A stretch of 15,712 nt of DNA from Desulfobacterales bacterium (GCA_030616425.1 JAUWXJ010000032.1:1-15712), one strand, 5' to 3'. Counted from the stretch's first letter, positions 6,982 through 14,287 are shown. Numbers and translations: made by a program. The notes: a model not told the origin generated them from the sequence alone.

Positions 6982-7691
6982 CGACGGACAGCCTGTTTCA
7001 AGGCCAGCTCAAGATCATTCAGAAAAAGAAGGGTTATCGATTTTCGATAGATGCAGCGATCCTGGCAGGGCACGTCAGCTTGAAGGCTGCAGACGTTGCT
7101 GTTGATCTCGGGACAGGCTGCGGAATAATACCCCTGATCCTTTCCCTCCATAATCCGTCAGCACATATCTACGGGATTGAGATCCAGAAGGATCTGGCAG
7201 AATTGGCTTCCAGGAATGTACGCGTAAACGGGATGGAAGAAAGGATCACTATTGTGCATGGAGACATGAAGGACTTCAAGTCATACTTGAGGCCGGGGAC
7301 GGCTGGCGTTGTGTTCAGCAACCCACCGTACCGCAGCGTACTTTCGGGACGGATCAATCCGGAGGCCGAGCGAGCTGTGGCGCGGCATGAGATCAAAGCC
7401 TGCCTTTCGGATGTGGTGACTGTTGCCGAATGCCTGCTGAAACCCGCTGGTCGCTTTGTAGTGATTTATCCGGCCGAGCGTGCGGTCGACCTTGTTGGAC
7501 GTATGCGAGCATCCAAGCTAGAGCCCAAACAGCTCAGGTTGATTCATTCTAAACAATCCTCGGGGGCAAAACTTGTTATTGCGGAAGGGATAAAATATGG
7601 CAACCCGGGATTGAAGATTCTTCCACCTCTTATAATCTATAAGCCGGAGGGAGGATATACAGATGAAATCAAAAAGATGATAGGAGAGTAG
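6975..7691 (+). CDS. trmN6: tRNA1(Val) (adenine(37)-N6)-methyltransferase-like protein
   Basis: An SAM-dependent methyltransferase of the TrmN6/YfiC family, expected to methylate N6 of A37 in tRNA1(Val). The 238-residue protein has the N-terminal block FQGQLKIIQKKKGYRFSIDAAILA, the SAM motif DLGTGCG (44-50), acidic Glu69 at the end of strand 2, and the catalytic NPPYR (116-120) used by N6-adenine enzymes. The start is constrained: an in-frame TGA lies two codons upstream, and ATG 6975 is the first start after it. No Shine-Dalgarno sequence precedes it; the upstream bases are the heptad array and element A copy 2, so its natural leader may have been replaced. Substrate is inferred from the family. 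Confidence 0.88.
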   Translation: MTTTDSLFQGQLKIIQKKKGYRFSIDAAILAGHVSLKAADVAVDLGTGCGIIPLILSLHNPSAHIYGIEIQKDLAELASRNVRVNGMEERITIVHGDMKDFKSYLRPGTAGVVFSNPPYRSVLSGRINPEAERAVARHEIKACLSDVVTVAECLLKPAGRFVVIYPAERAVDLVGRMRASKLEPKQLRLIHSKQSSGAKLVIAEGIKYGNPGLKILPPLIIYKPEGGYTDEIKKMIGE

Positions 7692-7712
7692 AGATTCTAA
7701 CGAGTGATTAGA

Positions 7713-7894
7713 AGCTGTTTCAAACCCCTTTTCCTCGCCTGGTTGGCCATTTTTGAAAGTTCTAAGCTCGCTTCGCTAAAATTGTAAAACTCGGGCTACC
7801 GCCCTCAAACAGTTACAATTTTGACGCTCCGCTTCGCTAAGGACTTTTGGCAAAAATGGCCAAAATGGACTCGTCCAAAGGTTTTGAAACAGCT
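7713..7894. repeat. Element C: palindromic repeat related to element A
   Basis: Ends AGCTGTTTCAAA (7713-7724) and TTTGAAACAGCT (7883-7894) are perfect inverses. Inner pairs are TGGCCATTTTTG with CAAAAATGGCCA and, at the centre, AAAATTGTAA with TTACAATTTT around GGGC-TACC-GCCC. On the minus strand its core reads GCGAAGCGGAGCG, then ACTGTTTGAG, a GC hairpin, then CGAGTTT, closely matching the core order in element A. It lies 21 bp after the trmN6 stop, in the gap between convergent trmN6 and the DUF721 gene. Confidence 0.75.
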
Positions 7895-7936
7895 TGTAGC
7901 AATGCGGGTGCTGAACCGCAATAGCGAGCGCATTCC

Positions 7937-7958
7937 CAGTCCCGATCTATCGGGACTG
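7937..7958. repeat. Perfect 10-bp palindromic hairpin
   Basis: CAGTCCCGAT-CT-ATCGGGACTG. It lies in the 286-bp gap between convergent trmN6 and the DUF721 gene. It could act as a terminator stem but no T tract follows on either strand. Its core CCCGAT-NN-ATCGGG also forms the variable arm of tRNA-Ser(CGA). Confidence 0.6.
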
Positions 7959-7974
7959 CGAGGAGCTTTAATAC

Positions 7975-7995
7975 TGATCACGTATCACGGTTCAC
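7975..7995 (-). repeat. 7-bp tandem array H6, overlapping the DUF721 stop
   Basis: On the minus strand GTGAACC, GTGATAC, GTGATCA. These bases encode the last residues VNRDT and the stop codon of the DUF721 gene, paralleling the array over the DUF1015 stop but on the other strand. Confidence 0.45.
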
Positions 7996-8298
7996 AGGGC
8001 CGATCTTGAACCGTATATCCCCAACCAACTCTTTCCCAAGGGCCTGGTTAAGTTTTTCGATCAACTCAGGTTTCAAGAATTGAAGCTGCTGCATCCACGG
8101 GGCGCTCGAAACATTGACTAGGAGAAATTTCCCTTTGATTGCTTCCGGCCGAGTATTTTCACCAATTGCCGGCCCGACCACGTCCGCCCATTTCTGCCAG
8201 AGCCTGTGAGCATCCAGATCAACATCAATCCTCGAGGCCCTTATGGCCTGCTGCAAGATCGTACCAAGGGGTGCAGGCTTGTCCATCTTTTTTCTCAC
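7978..8298 (-). CDS. DUF721 domain protein, DciA-like
   Basis: A 106-residue protein of the DUF721 family. DciA, a DUF721 protein, helps load the replicative helicase in bacteria lacking DnaC or DnaI; assigning that role here is inference. Visible features are the N-terminal helix LGTILQQAIRASRID, the conserved LWQKWADVVGPAIGENTRPEAIKGKFLLVNVSSAPWMQQLQFLKPELIEKLN core split by the invariant W, V-G and W-QL positions, and a short C-terminal strand. The start is GTG 8298, with AGGAG six bases upstream; the ATG four codons later is too far from it. It diverges from hflK. Confidence 0.88.
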   Translation of the reverse strand: MRKKMDKPAPLGTILQQAIRASRIDVDLDAHRLWQKWADVVGPAIGENTRPEAIKGKFLLVNVSSAPWMQQLQFLKPELIEKLNQALGKELVGDIRFKIGPVNRDT

Positions 8299-8357
8299 AA
8301 GTTCTCCTATAGTCTGTCGAACTGCTGGCTGTCAACAGGAACCATTTTCGTTTTTCC

Positions 8358-8385
8358 TTGACTTTGCGGGGGCGGGTGGTATGTC
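8358..8385 (+). promoter_or_regulatory. Possible promoter for hflKC
   Basis: TTGACT (8358-8363), a 16-nt G-rich spacer, TATGTC (8380-8385). The -10 match is weak; position, about 120 bp upstream of hflK in a divergent gap, is reasonable. Confidence 0.3.
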
Positions 8386-8401
8386 TTTATTTTAGTTTGT
8401 G

Positions 8402-8459
8402 TCCATCTAGAAATATCTTAAATCCCCTCCCCCCATGAGGGGGGGAGTTTGTGGATGGA
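8402..8459 (+). other. GC-rich stem-loop in the hflK leader
   Basis: CTCCCCCC-ATGA-GGGGGGAG (8427-8447), extended by outer pairs TCCATC (8402-8407) and GATGGA (8454-8459). No T run follows it, so a structured 5' leader is more likely than a terminator. Confidence 0.4.
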
Positions 8460-8508
8460 AAATAGTTTAATCGATTGTTTCTTCAACACCGAGCAATAGG
8501 AGCGCATC

Positions 8509-9543
8509 ATGGCCTGGGATTGGGATAAGTTAAAGCAAAAGCATCAACGATCTGGTGGCGGTGTGCCACCAGGGGTGGACGATGTGGTTCAAAAACTAAA
8601 GAACCTGAAGGTGCCCGGGGGCTGGATCATCATGCTTGTTGTCGTGGTTATCTATATCGGCAGCTCCACGTTTTATACTGTGGGGGTGGATGAAGTAGGG
8701 GTTGTCCAGCGGTTTGGCAAATATGTCCGCACTGCTCAACCCGGACTCAGTTTTAAGTTCCCCAGAGGCATTGAGAAGGTGACCAAGGTCCCGGTAAGGC
8801 GTATCAGCAAAGAAGAATTCGGCTTCCGGACGGTTGAAGCGGGTGTTCGCACCCAGTACGCAGTGAGCAAGGCCTATGAGGGTGAATATCTCATGCTGAC
8901 AGGTGATCTTAATGTGGCCGTGGTTCCATGGATCGTTCAGTACCGTGTAAAAGACCCGTACAAATTCTTATTTAAGGTGCGCGATGTCAGGAATACACTT
9001 CGCGATCTGGGGGAGTCCACCATGCGGCTGGTGGTTGGTGACAGAAGTATTAACGAAGTCATCAGCAAGAGAGAGGAAATCGCTGACCAGACCCGCTCGT
9101 TCCTGCAAAAAGAGCTTGATGAGGCAGAGGCAGGGATCTACGTTGTGACCATCGAGATGAAAAAGACAAACGTCCCTGAGCCTGTCCAGCCGTCTTTTAA
9201 CGAAGTGAACCAGGCGGTGCAGGAAAAGGAACGGATGGTCTATCAGGCGAAGGAGGAATACAACAAGGCGATTCCTGCTGCCAAGGGAAATGCCGAGAAG
9301 ACAATCAAGTCTGCTGAAGGGTACGCCCTTGATCGGATAAACCGTGCCAAGGGCGATGCGTCCAGGTTCGTGGCCCTGTACAATGAATATTCCAGGGCAA
9401 AGGACGTGACTCGCCGGCGGCTTTATCTGGAGACACTGAAGGATGTACTTCCCAAAATAGGCAGCAAATACATCATCGATGCCGATCAAAAAAACGTCCT
9501 TCCATTTCTTGATCTGCGTAGAGAAGCGAGGGGGCAAAAATGA
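8509..9543 (+). CDS. hflK: Membrane protease regulator HflK
   Basis: With HflC it forms the membrane SPFH complex that surrounds and modulates the FtsH protease. The 344-residue protein has a basic, glycine-containing cytoplasmic N-terminus (residues 1-36), one transmembrane segment at about 38-56 (IIMLVVVVIYIGSSTFYTV), and the SPFH/band-7 domain beginning GVDEVGVVQRFGKY. The segment rich in Glu, Lys and Ala (about 235-300) is the usual coiled coil. Start ATG 8509 has AGGAG six bases upstream. Its stop overlaps the hflC start as ATGA (9540-9543), indicating translational coupling. Confidence 0.96.
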   Translation: MAWDWDKLKQKHQRSGGGVPPGVDDVVQKLKNLKVPGGWIIMLVVVVIYIGSSTFYTVGVDEVGVVQRFGKYVRTAQPGLSFKFPRGIEKVTKVPVRRISKEEFGFRTVEAGVRTQYAVSKAYEGEYLMLTGDLNVAVVPWIVQYRVKDPYKFLFKVRDVRNTLRDLGESTMRLVVGDRSINEVISKREEIADQTRSFLQKELDEAEAGIYVVTIEMKKTNVPEPVQPSFNEVNQAVQEKERMVYQAKEEYNKAIPAAKGNAEKTIKSAEGYALDRINRAKGDASRFVALYNEYSRAKDVTRRRLYLETLKDVLPKIGSKYIIDADQKNVLPFLDLRREARGQK

Positions 9544-10490
9544 AAAATAAAGGGTTGTTAATCATCGTTCCGGTTATAGCCGTAATCCTTGTCGTCTCCG
9601 GGGGTTTTTACACTGTGGATGAAACCCAGCAGGTGATTGTTACGCAGTTTGGCAGGGCGATCGGGGAGCCAAAAAAAGACTCCGGGCTCTATCTCAAGAT
9701 TCCTTTTATTCAGCATGTCAACTATTTTCCGAAGAACCTTCAGGAGTGGGATGGCGATCCAGGACAAATCCCGACGTTAGACAAGACATTTATCTGGGTG
9801 GACACTTTTGCCAGATGGAAGATTGTTGATCCTCTTGCCTTCTTTCAGACCGTGAATAATGTGACAGGCGCTTTGGGGCGCCTTGACGACATCATCGATC
9901 CGGCGGTGCGTAATTTAATTACCTCGTATCCTCTCATAGAGACTGTGCGCCGAACAAACCGAGAACTCGACACTTTTGAACTCGGTCTGGAAGAGGAAGA
10001 GATGAAGGACAAAAGACAACTGGGCACAGTCAAGTTTGGCCGGGAAGAAATAAGCAAGGGGATTATGGAGCAGGCTCAGCCAAAGCTCGCCAAGTTCGGC
10101 ATTCAGCTGGTTGATGTCAAGATCAAGCGGATCAATTATGTGGAGCAGGTTCAGAGGTCGGTTTTTGGACGGATGGTTGCAGAGCGGAACCAGATCGCTG
10201 AAAAGTTCCGTTCCGAAGGCAAAGGAGAGGCCCGGAAGATCGAGGGAGATAAGGTAAGGGAGATGAAACGGATTACCTCTGGGGCCTACAAAACAGCCCA
10301 GGAGATCAAGGGCAAAGCCGATGCCACTGCGACAAAGATATATGCTAAGGCCTACGGGCTTGATCCTGATTTCTATTCTTTTGTGAATACCCTTGATATG
10401 TACAAGGAAACCCTGGATAAAGAGACCTCACTGATTCTTTCTACAGATGCTGATTTTTTCAAGTATTTGAAAGGATATACTGGTAAGTAG
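9540..10490 (+). CDS. hflC: Membrane protease regulator HflC
   Basis: Partner of HflK in the FtsH-regulating SPFH complex. The 316-residue protein has an N-terminal membrane anchor at about residues 4-22 (LLIIVPVIAVILVVSGGF), then the SPFH domain with TVDETQQVIVTQFG, GLYLKIPFIQHVNYFP, DPAVRNLITSYPL and RTNREL, and a C-terminal coiled region with KGKADATATKIYAKAYG, ending LSTDADFFKYLKGYTGK as is usual for HflC. It is the second gene of the hflKC pair and is followed about 95 bp downstream by a terminator. Confidence 0.97.
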   Translation: MKNKGLLIIVPVIAVILVVSGGFYTVDETQQVIVTQFGRAIGEPKKDSGLYLKIPFIQHVNYFPKNLQEWDGDPGQIPTLDKTFIWVDTFARWKIVDPLAFFQTVNNVTGALGRLDDIIDPAVRNLITSYPLIETVRRTNRELDTFELGLEEEEMKDKRQLGTVKFGREEISKGIMEQAQPKLAKFGIQLVDVKIKRINYVEQVQRSVFGRMVAERNQIAEKFRSEGKGEARKIEGDKVREMKRITSGAYKTAQEIKGKADATATKIYAKAYGLDPDFYSFVNTLDMYKETLDKETSLILSTDADFFKYLKGYTGK

Positions 10491-10583
10491 CACGAGGTCG
10501 GGAGCAAGTTAATTCGCCCAGGGCTTGTATCGTTCGGGCCACAGGCCTTGTCTCGTAAAACTTACAAGATAACAAAGGACAAG

Positions 10584-10622
10584 AAAGGCACCGTGCTTGT
10601 TTGATCTCTGCCGGTGCCTTTT
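10584..10622. terminator. Bidirectional terminator between hflC and the bS22-like gene
   Basis: AAAGGCACCG (10584-10593) pairs with CGGTGCCTTTT (10612-10622) across an 18-nt loop. On the plus strand the stem runs into TTTT; on the minus strand into TTTCTTGT. It sits between two converging genes and could serve both, more strongly hflC. Confidence 0.7.
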
Positions 10623-10654
10623 GCTTGGTGAAAACAAGGCGGATTTCATCTCCA

Positions 10655-10750
10655 TCATTTCTTCCTTCTTTGGTGGCGGGTGCGAGCCAGCAACTTCTTG
10701 TGCTTGTGCTTGCGCATCTTTTTCTTGCGTTTCTTAATAACACTTCCCAC
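10655..10750 (-). CDS. Small basic ribosomal protein, bS22/mS38-like (AURKAIP1/COX24 domain)
   Basis: A 31-residue, very basic protein beginning MGSVIKKRKKKMRKHKHKK and ending RTRHQRRKK. This matches the short C-terminal AURKAIP1/COX24 (mS38) motif known in bacteria as AURKAIP1/COX24 domain proteins and, in mycobacteria, as the 30S subunit protein bS22 near the decoding site. Seventeen of 31 residues are Lys or Arg, and the order GSVIKKR-KKM-K-K-KLL-RTR-QRRK is the family pattern. Start GTG 10750 is supported by GGAGGTGAT, a near-complete anti-16S match, seven bases upstream of it counting from GGAGG. The gene converges on hflC. A longer minus-strand frame overlaps it but lacks any family match. 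Ribosome membership is inference by homology. Confidence 0.88.
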   Translation of the reverse strand: MGSVIKKRKKKMRKHKHKKLLARTRHQRRKK

Positions 10751-10773
10751 AGCATCACCTCCATTCTATTCTA

Positions 10774-10801
10774 TTGACATTCAGATCATATTTATTACAT
10801 T
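10774..10801 (+). promoter_or_regulatory. Possible promoter for the HExxH gene
   Basis: TTGACA (10774-10779), 16-nt spacer, TACATT (10796-10801), about 110 bp upstream of the GTG start at 10912. The -35 hexamer is perfect; the -10 matches four of six. Confidence 0.45.
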
Positions 10802-10911
10802 GCAAAAGGTATGTCCATATTTTTTCTTCTCGACTCCGCTCACTTTCCTGCTTCGGGGTGAGCTATTCGCCGCCAGCGTGCAAAAACAAGAGTGGCTAAA
10901 GTGACAAGAGC

Positions 10912-11511
10912 GTGCTAACATATAAAGATATAATGAACTCCCACCCTTCAGGGCAGCAGCGGCTTCACATGCAAGGACTTGAATGTTTCCAGGAAGGTGA
11001 GCTGGAGATCGTCAATGAGGCGGTTGCCATTGCCGAGGAGATGACCAGCAATGCCTACAAGATGTCTTCGGCGGAATGGAAGGGTCAGCATTATGATGTC
11101 AAGACCCTGGCAGACCTGACCCCTGACGAGGTTGTACACGGACCCTTTGCGCAGATAATAAGGTATGTTGGGCGCAAGACCGAAGCTTCGCTCAGTTCCT
11201 CAGAGTATGATTTCTATAAGTTATGCCTTCAGGACCATACCATACTTTGTGCCCTCAAAGAATTTTCTGAGCTGCGCTTGTTTCCGTTCGTGCTTTACAT
11301 TGTGACCCACGAAATGATCCATGTCATAAGATTTGTGAAGTTCCTTCAAGCCTTTGATGCGTCAGAAGCAGATAAGATAATAGAAGAGGCCCGAGTTCAT
11401 GAAAAGACCCGGACCGTTTTGAGACCGGCACAGATCCATGACATGGGCCCTGTATTTGATTTTTACAGGGCCTGGCATGGGCCGCTTGATGATCTAAAGG
11501 ACATAGAGTGA
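10912..11511 (+). CDS. Unrecognised protein with an HExxH motif
   Basis: I do not recognise this 199-residue protein. It appears soluble and mostly helical, with no signal peptide. The notable feature is THEMIHVIRF at residues 132-141, an HExxH motif (His133, Glu134, His137) in a hydrophobic helix, followed by EEARVHEKTR (158-167) whose Glu158/Glu159 or His163 could be a third metal ligand, as in zincin-type metallopeptidases. A central segment SEYDFYKLCLQDHTILCALKEF precedes it. The start is uncertain: GTG 10912 or ATG 10933; an in-frame stop lies at 10897 and neither start has a good ribosome binding site. It diverges from the bS22-like gene and precedes the FmdB-type gene. A metal-dependent hydrolase is only one reading; a non-enzymatic iron- or zinc-binding protein is another. 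Confidence 0.85.
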   Translation: MLTYKDIMNSHPSGQQRLHMQGLECFQEGELEIVNEAVAIAEEMTSNAYKMSSAEWKGQHYDVKTLADLTPDEVVHGPFAQIIRYVGRKTEASLSSSEYDFYKLCLQDHTILCALKEFSELRLFPFVLYIVTHEMIHVIRFVKFLQAFDASEADKIIEEARVHEKTRTVLRPAQIHDMGPVFDFYRAWHGPLDDLKDIE

Positions 11512-11543
11512 GGAACAATTTCGCTTTATTGCGATTTTGTTCC

Positions 11544-11571
11544 TTGACAAACACCATCTGATTATTATTCT
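11544..11571 (+). promoter_or_regulatory. Promoter for the FmdB-type gene
   Basis: TTGACA (11544-11549), 16-nt spacer, TATTCT (11566-11571), about 33 bp before the start codon. It follows an imperfect hairpin (AGGAACAA...TTGTTCCT, 11511-11544) that may end the preceding transcript, though no T tract is seen. Confidence 0.5.
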
Positions 11572-11603
11572 ATATGGGGTTTGGGTGGTAAGGAGGCACG
11601 AGG

Positions 11604-11867
11604 ATGCCCATTTACGAATATGAGTGCACAAGGTGCGGCAGGACTGAAGAGGCTTTACAGAAGTTCTCGGACAGGCCGCTGAAGACCTGTAAGTATTGTT
11701 CCGGTAAACTTCAGAAACTGATGTCTCAAAGCACCTTCCACCTCAAGGGAACCGGCTGGTATGCGACTGACTATGCTAATAAATCGGGGAGTTCGTCCCC
11801 CAAAAGAAAGGACAAGAAACCAGATACCGGGCCCGAATCTTCCAAAAAGCCCGAGTCAAAGGAGTGA
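11604..11867 (+). CDS. FmdB-type zinc ribbon protein
   Basis: An 87-residue protein of the FmdB / CxxC_CxxC_SSSS putative regulatory family. MPIYEYECTRCG opens the zinc ribbon, with Cys8, Cys11, Cys29 and Cys32, and the family's FHLKGTGWYATDY follows at about residues 45-57. The tail is low-complexity and charged (SSSPKRKDKKPDTGPE...), as is usual. GGAGG lies seven bases before ATG 11604. The role of these proteins is not established despite the name, which comes from a proposed regulator of formamidase/amidase genes. It has its own promoter and stands upstream of groESL without obvious linkage. Confidence 0.92.
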   Translation: MPIYEYECTRCGRTEEALQKFSDRPLKTCKYCSGKLQKLMSQSTFHLKGTGWYATDYANKSGSSSPKRKDKKPDTGPESSKKPESKE

Positions 11868-12114
11868 GAGTGACCCAAGGCCAATACCCATCTATTAGTT
11901 TATGGCCATGATCATGTTTGGGATATTTTTTCGGACACATATAAGTTTTTTTCATGCCCAGAAGGTTCTGAATTTGCAATATTAAAACTATATACAAATA
12001 TCGCGAAAGGGGGTGGCAACAAGGCTCTTGTTGTTTGAGAGCTAACAGGATCTGCCGAAGGCGGATCAGTACGTAGTATACGAAAAATTTTTAAGAAGAA
12101 GGAGAATTAGCACC
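11868..12114 (+). other. groES leader region with two adjacent hairpins, no CIRCE element
   Basis: This 247-bp gap ends in the groES ribosome binding site (AGAAGGAGAA). It contains an AT-rich stretch around 11965-12000 that may hold the promoter, although I cannot assign convincing -35/-10 hexamers. Two hairpins follow in the presumed leader: CAACAAG-GCT-CTTGTTG (12017-12033) and GATCTGCC-GAA-GGCGGATC (12049-12067). I looked for the HrcA operator CIRCE (TTAGCACTC-N9-GAGTGCTAA) and did not find it. Confidence 0.5.
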
Positions 12115-12405
12115 ATGAAGATTAGACCATTACAGGACCGAATTCTCGTGAAACGTCTTGAAGAGAAAGAAACAACCAAAGGGGGCATTATTATTCCCGA
12201 CACAGCGAAAGAAAAACCCTCTGAAGGCCTGGTAATTGCGGTTGGCAAGGGGAAAGTCATGGAAGATGGTACCAAACTGCCCCTGGATGTCAAAAAGAAG
12301 GACCGGATACTCTTTGATAAATACCGGGGTAGCGACATAAAGATTGAGGGTGAGGAATATCTTATCATGCGGGAAGATGATGTACTGGGAGTTATTGAGA
12401 AGTAG
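12115..12405 (+). CDS. groES: Co-chaperonin GroES
   Basis: The 96-residue lid of the GroEL folding chamber. It begins MKIRPLQDRILVKRLEEKE, contains the mobile loop and GGIIIPDTAKEKPSEG (about residues 24-39), the glycine turn GKGKVMEDG, and the conserved DRILFDKYRGSDIKIEGEEYLIMREDDVLGVIE C-terminal half in continuous family form. Length is normal. It is followed 88 bp later by groEL in the usual operon, with a stem-loop between them. Confidence 0.98.
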   Translation: MKIRPLQDRILVKRLEEKETTKGGIIIPDTAKEKPSEGLVIAVGKGKVMEDGTKLPLDVKKKDRILFDKYRGSDIKIEGEEYLIMREDDVLGVIEK

Positions 12406-12409
12406 GAAA

Positions 12410-12450
12410 AGACAGCTCCCCTGGGCACCAAACAAGTGCCCCGGTTGTCT
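12410..12450 (+). other. Stem-loop between groES and groEL
   Basis: AGACA (12410-12414) and TGTCT (12446-12450) bracket an inner stem CCTGGGCAC / GTGCCCCGG around loop CAAACAA. No T run follows, so read-through to groEL is expected; an effect on segmental mRNA stability is a reasonable inference. Confidence 0.6.
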
Positions 12451-12493
12451 ATAACCCAGTAGTAACAAAAAATCTTAAGGAGGATGTATCAAG

Positions 12494-14137
12494 ATGGCTG
12501 CAAAACAGATAAAGTATGACATGAAGGCCAGGGAGGCCGTTCTGAAAGGTATTAACACCTTGTCAGATGCGGTCAAGATAACCCTGGGCCCTCGGGGCAG
12601 GAACGTGATTCTGGAGAAATCGTGGGGTGTTCCGACCGTGACCAAGGATGGCGTTACCGTAGCCAAGGAGATTGAGTTGGAGGACAAGTTTGAGAACATG
12701 GGCGCACAGATGGTTAAGGAGGTCGCCAGTAAGACCAGTGATGTAGCGGGTGATGGGACCACCACTGCCACCATACTTGCCCAGTCCATCTATAACGAGG
12801 GCCAGAAGCTCGTAGCTGCAGGTAATGATCCCATGGCAATCAAGCGGGGTATTGATAAGGCTGTGGATGTGGTTGTTTCAGAGCTGGCAAAGATGAGCAA
12901 ACCGACCAAGGATCAACGGGAGATCGCCCAGGTGGGCTGTATCTCGGCCAATAATGATGAAACCATTGGAAACATCATTGCAGCGGCTATGAATAAGGTC
13001 GGTAAAGAGGGCGTCATCACAGTGGAAGAGGCAAAGAGTATGGAAACCACCCTCGAAGTAGTAGAGGGAATGCAATTCGATCGGGGTTATCTATCCCCCT
13101 ATTTTGTAACAGATCCTGAGAAGATGGAGGTCTCGCTTCAGGACCCTTACATATTGATTCACGAAAAGAAGATCAGCGTGATGAAGGACCTCCTCCCCAT
13201 ACTTGAACAGGTTGCCAAGATGGGAAAACCCCTTGTGATCATTGCTGAGGATTTGGAAGGAGAGGCCCTGGCTACGCTGGTGGTCAATAAACTGCGGGGA
13301 ACACTTCAATGCGCGGCTGTCAAAGCTCCAGGCTTTGGGGATCGAAGAAAGGCTATGTTGGAGGACATCGCTATTCTGACTGGTGGCCAGGCGGTTTCCG
13401 AAGACTTGGGTATCAAGCTGGAGAACATCACGGTTTCGGATCTCGGAAGGGCCAAGCGGTTGACCATTGATAAGGATAATACGATCATTGTGGACGGTGC
13501 CGGGTCACGCTCCGCCTTAGAAGGCCGCGTGCGCCAGATCAGGGCTCAGATCGATGAAACCACATCCGACTATGATAAGGAGAAGCTCCAGGAGCGACTG
13601 GCTAAGCTGATAGGCGGCGTAGCTGTCATTAACGTGGGCGCTGCAACCGAGCCTGAAATGAAGGAGAAGAAGGCGCGTGTGGAGGATGCCTTGAACGCCA
13701 CCCGCGCTGCTGTAGAGGAGGGGATCGTAGCGGGTGGTGGTGTGGCCCTTGTTCGGTGCATCCCTGCACTCGATAAGATAAAGATTAAGGCAGCCCAGAA
13801 GATCGGTGCCAGGATTGTGCAGCGAGCCATGGAAGAACCGCTTCGCCAGATCGTCGAAAACGCAGGCTATGAAGGTTCTGTAGTTGTGAACAAGGTGAAA
13901 GACGAAAAGGGTGCTTTTGGCTTCAATGCTGATACGGAGAAATACGAAGATCTCATGGAGTCGGGCGTAATCGATCCCACCAAGGTTGTTCGTTATGCAG
14001 TTCAAAACGCAGCGAGCGTGGCTGGGCTACTGCTGACCACCGAAGCCATGGTGGCCGAAAAACCAGAAGAGAAGAAGGATATGCCTGCTATGCCTCCAGG
14101 TGGCGGCATGGGCGGCATGGGCGGCGGAATGTACTAA
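12494..14137 (+). CDS. groEL: Chaperonin GroEL
   Basis: The 60-kDa ATP-driven folding chamber subunit. The 547-residue protein has full family length: KITLGPRGRNV near residue 30, the ATP-binding DGTTT at 87-91 after SDVAGDG, the apical segment RGYLSPYFVTDPEKM, KAPGFGDRRKAMLEDIAILTGG, the DALNATRAAVEEGIVAGGG block that carries the catalytic aspartate, and a C-terminal GGGMGGMGGGMY tail. The start ATG 12494 has AAGGAGG upstream (12477-12483). No odd residues were noticed. A strong terminator follows. Confidence 0.99.
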   Translation: MAAKQIKYDMKAREAVLKGINTLSDAVKITLGPRGRNVILEKSWGVPTVTKDGVTVAKEIELEDKFENMGAQMVKEVASKTSDVAGDGTTTATILAQSIYNEGQKLVAAGNDPMAIKRGIDKAVDVVVSELAKMSKPTKDQREIAQVGCISANNDETIGNIIAAAMNKVGKEGVITVEEAKSMETTLEVVEGMQFDRGYLSPYFVTDPEKMEVSLQDPYILIHEKKISVMKDLLPILEQVAKMGKPLVIIAEDLEGEALATLVVNKLRGTLQCAAVKAPGFGDRRKAMLEDIAILTGGQAVSEDLGIKLENITVSDLGRAKRLTIDKDNTIIVDGAGSRSALEGRVRQIRAQIDETTSDYDKEKLQERLAKLIGGVAVINVGAATEPEMKEKKARVEDALNATRAAVEEGIVAGGGVALVRCIPALDKIKIKAAQKIGARIVQRAMEEPLRQIVENAGYEGSVVVNKVKDEKGAFGFNADTEKYEDLMESGVIDPTKVVRYAVQNAASVAGLLLTTEAMVAEKPEEKKDMPAMPPGGGMGGMGGGMY

Positions 14138-14173
14138 AGGTGCCGCCAGTCCTTAAGTGCAAAGCTTCAAACG

Positions 14174-14207
14174 AAGGCCCTCGTGCACAGGCACGGGGGC
14201 CTTTTTT
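14174..14207 (+). terminator. Rho-independent terminator of groESL
   Basis: AAGGCCCTCGTGC (14174-14186) pairs with GCACGGGGGCCTT (14191-14203) with one mismatch, loop ACAG, followed by six T. Strong and correctly placed 37 bp after the groEL stop. Confidence 0.93.
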
Positions 14208-14269
14208 GTGTTAAGCCCATTTGGTGTTAGCTGAAAGCCAGAAGTCCTTTTCTTGCTTTGAGCTTCTTA

Positions 14270-14287
14270 TGGCCCGTTGACGGGCCA
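14270..14287 (+). other. Short perfect stem-loop in the ileS upstream region
   Basis: TGGCCCG-TTGA-CGGGCCA, in the 179-bp gap between the groESL terminator and ileS. I could not place a convincing promoter in this gap; TATGAT at 14343-14348 is a possible -10 without a matched -35. Confidence 0.4.

Noticed and set aside
10459..10764. 101-codon minus-strand frame overlapping the bS22-like gene
   Set aside because: It runs out of frame with the recognised small ribosomal protein, through the terminator and into hflC, and has no family features.
12000..12114. HrcA/CIRCE operator before groES
   Set aside because: No TTAGCACTC-N9-GAGTGCTAA or near match was found on either strand.
12130..12468. 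Antisense frames over groES and groEL (for example 112 and 162 codons)
   Set aside because: Shadows of very well conserved chaperonin genes.
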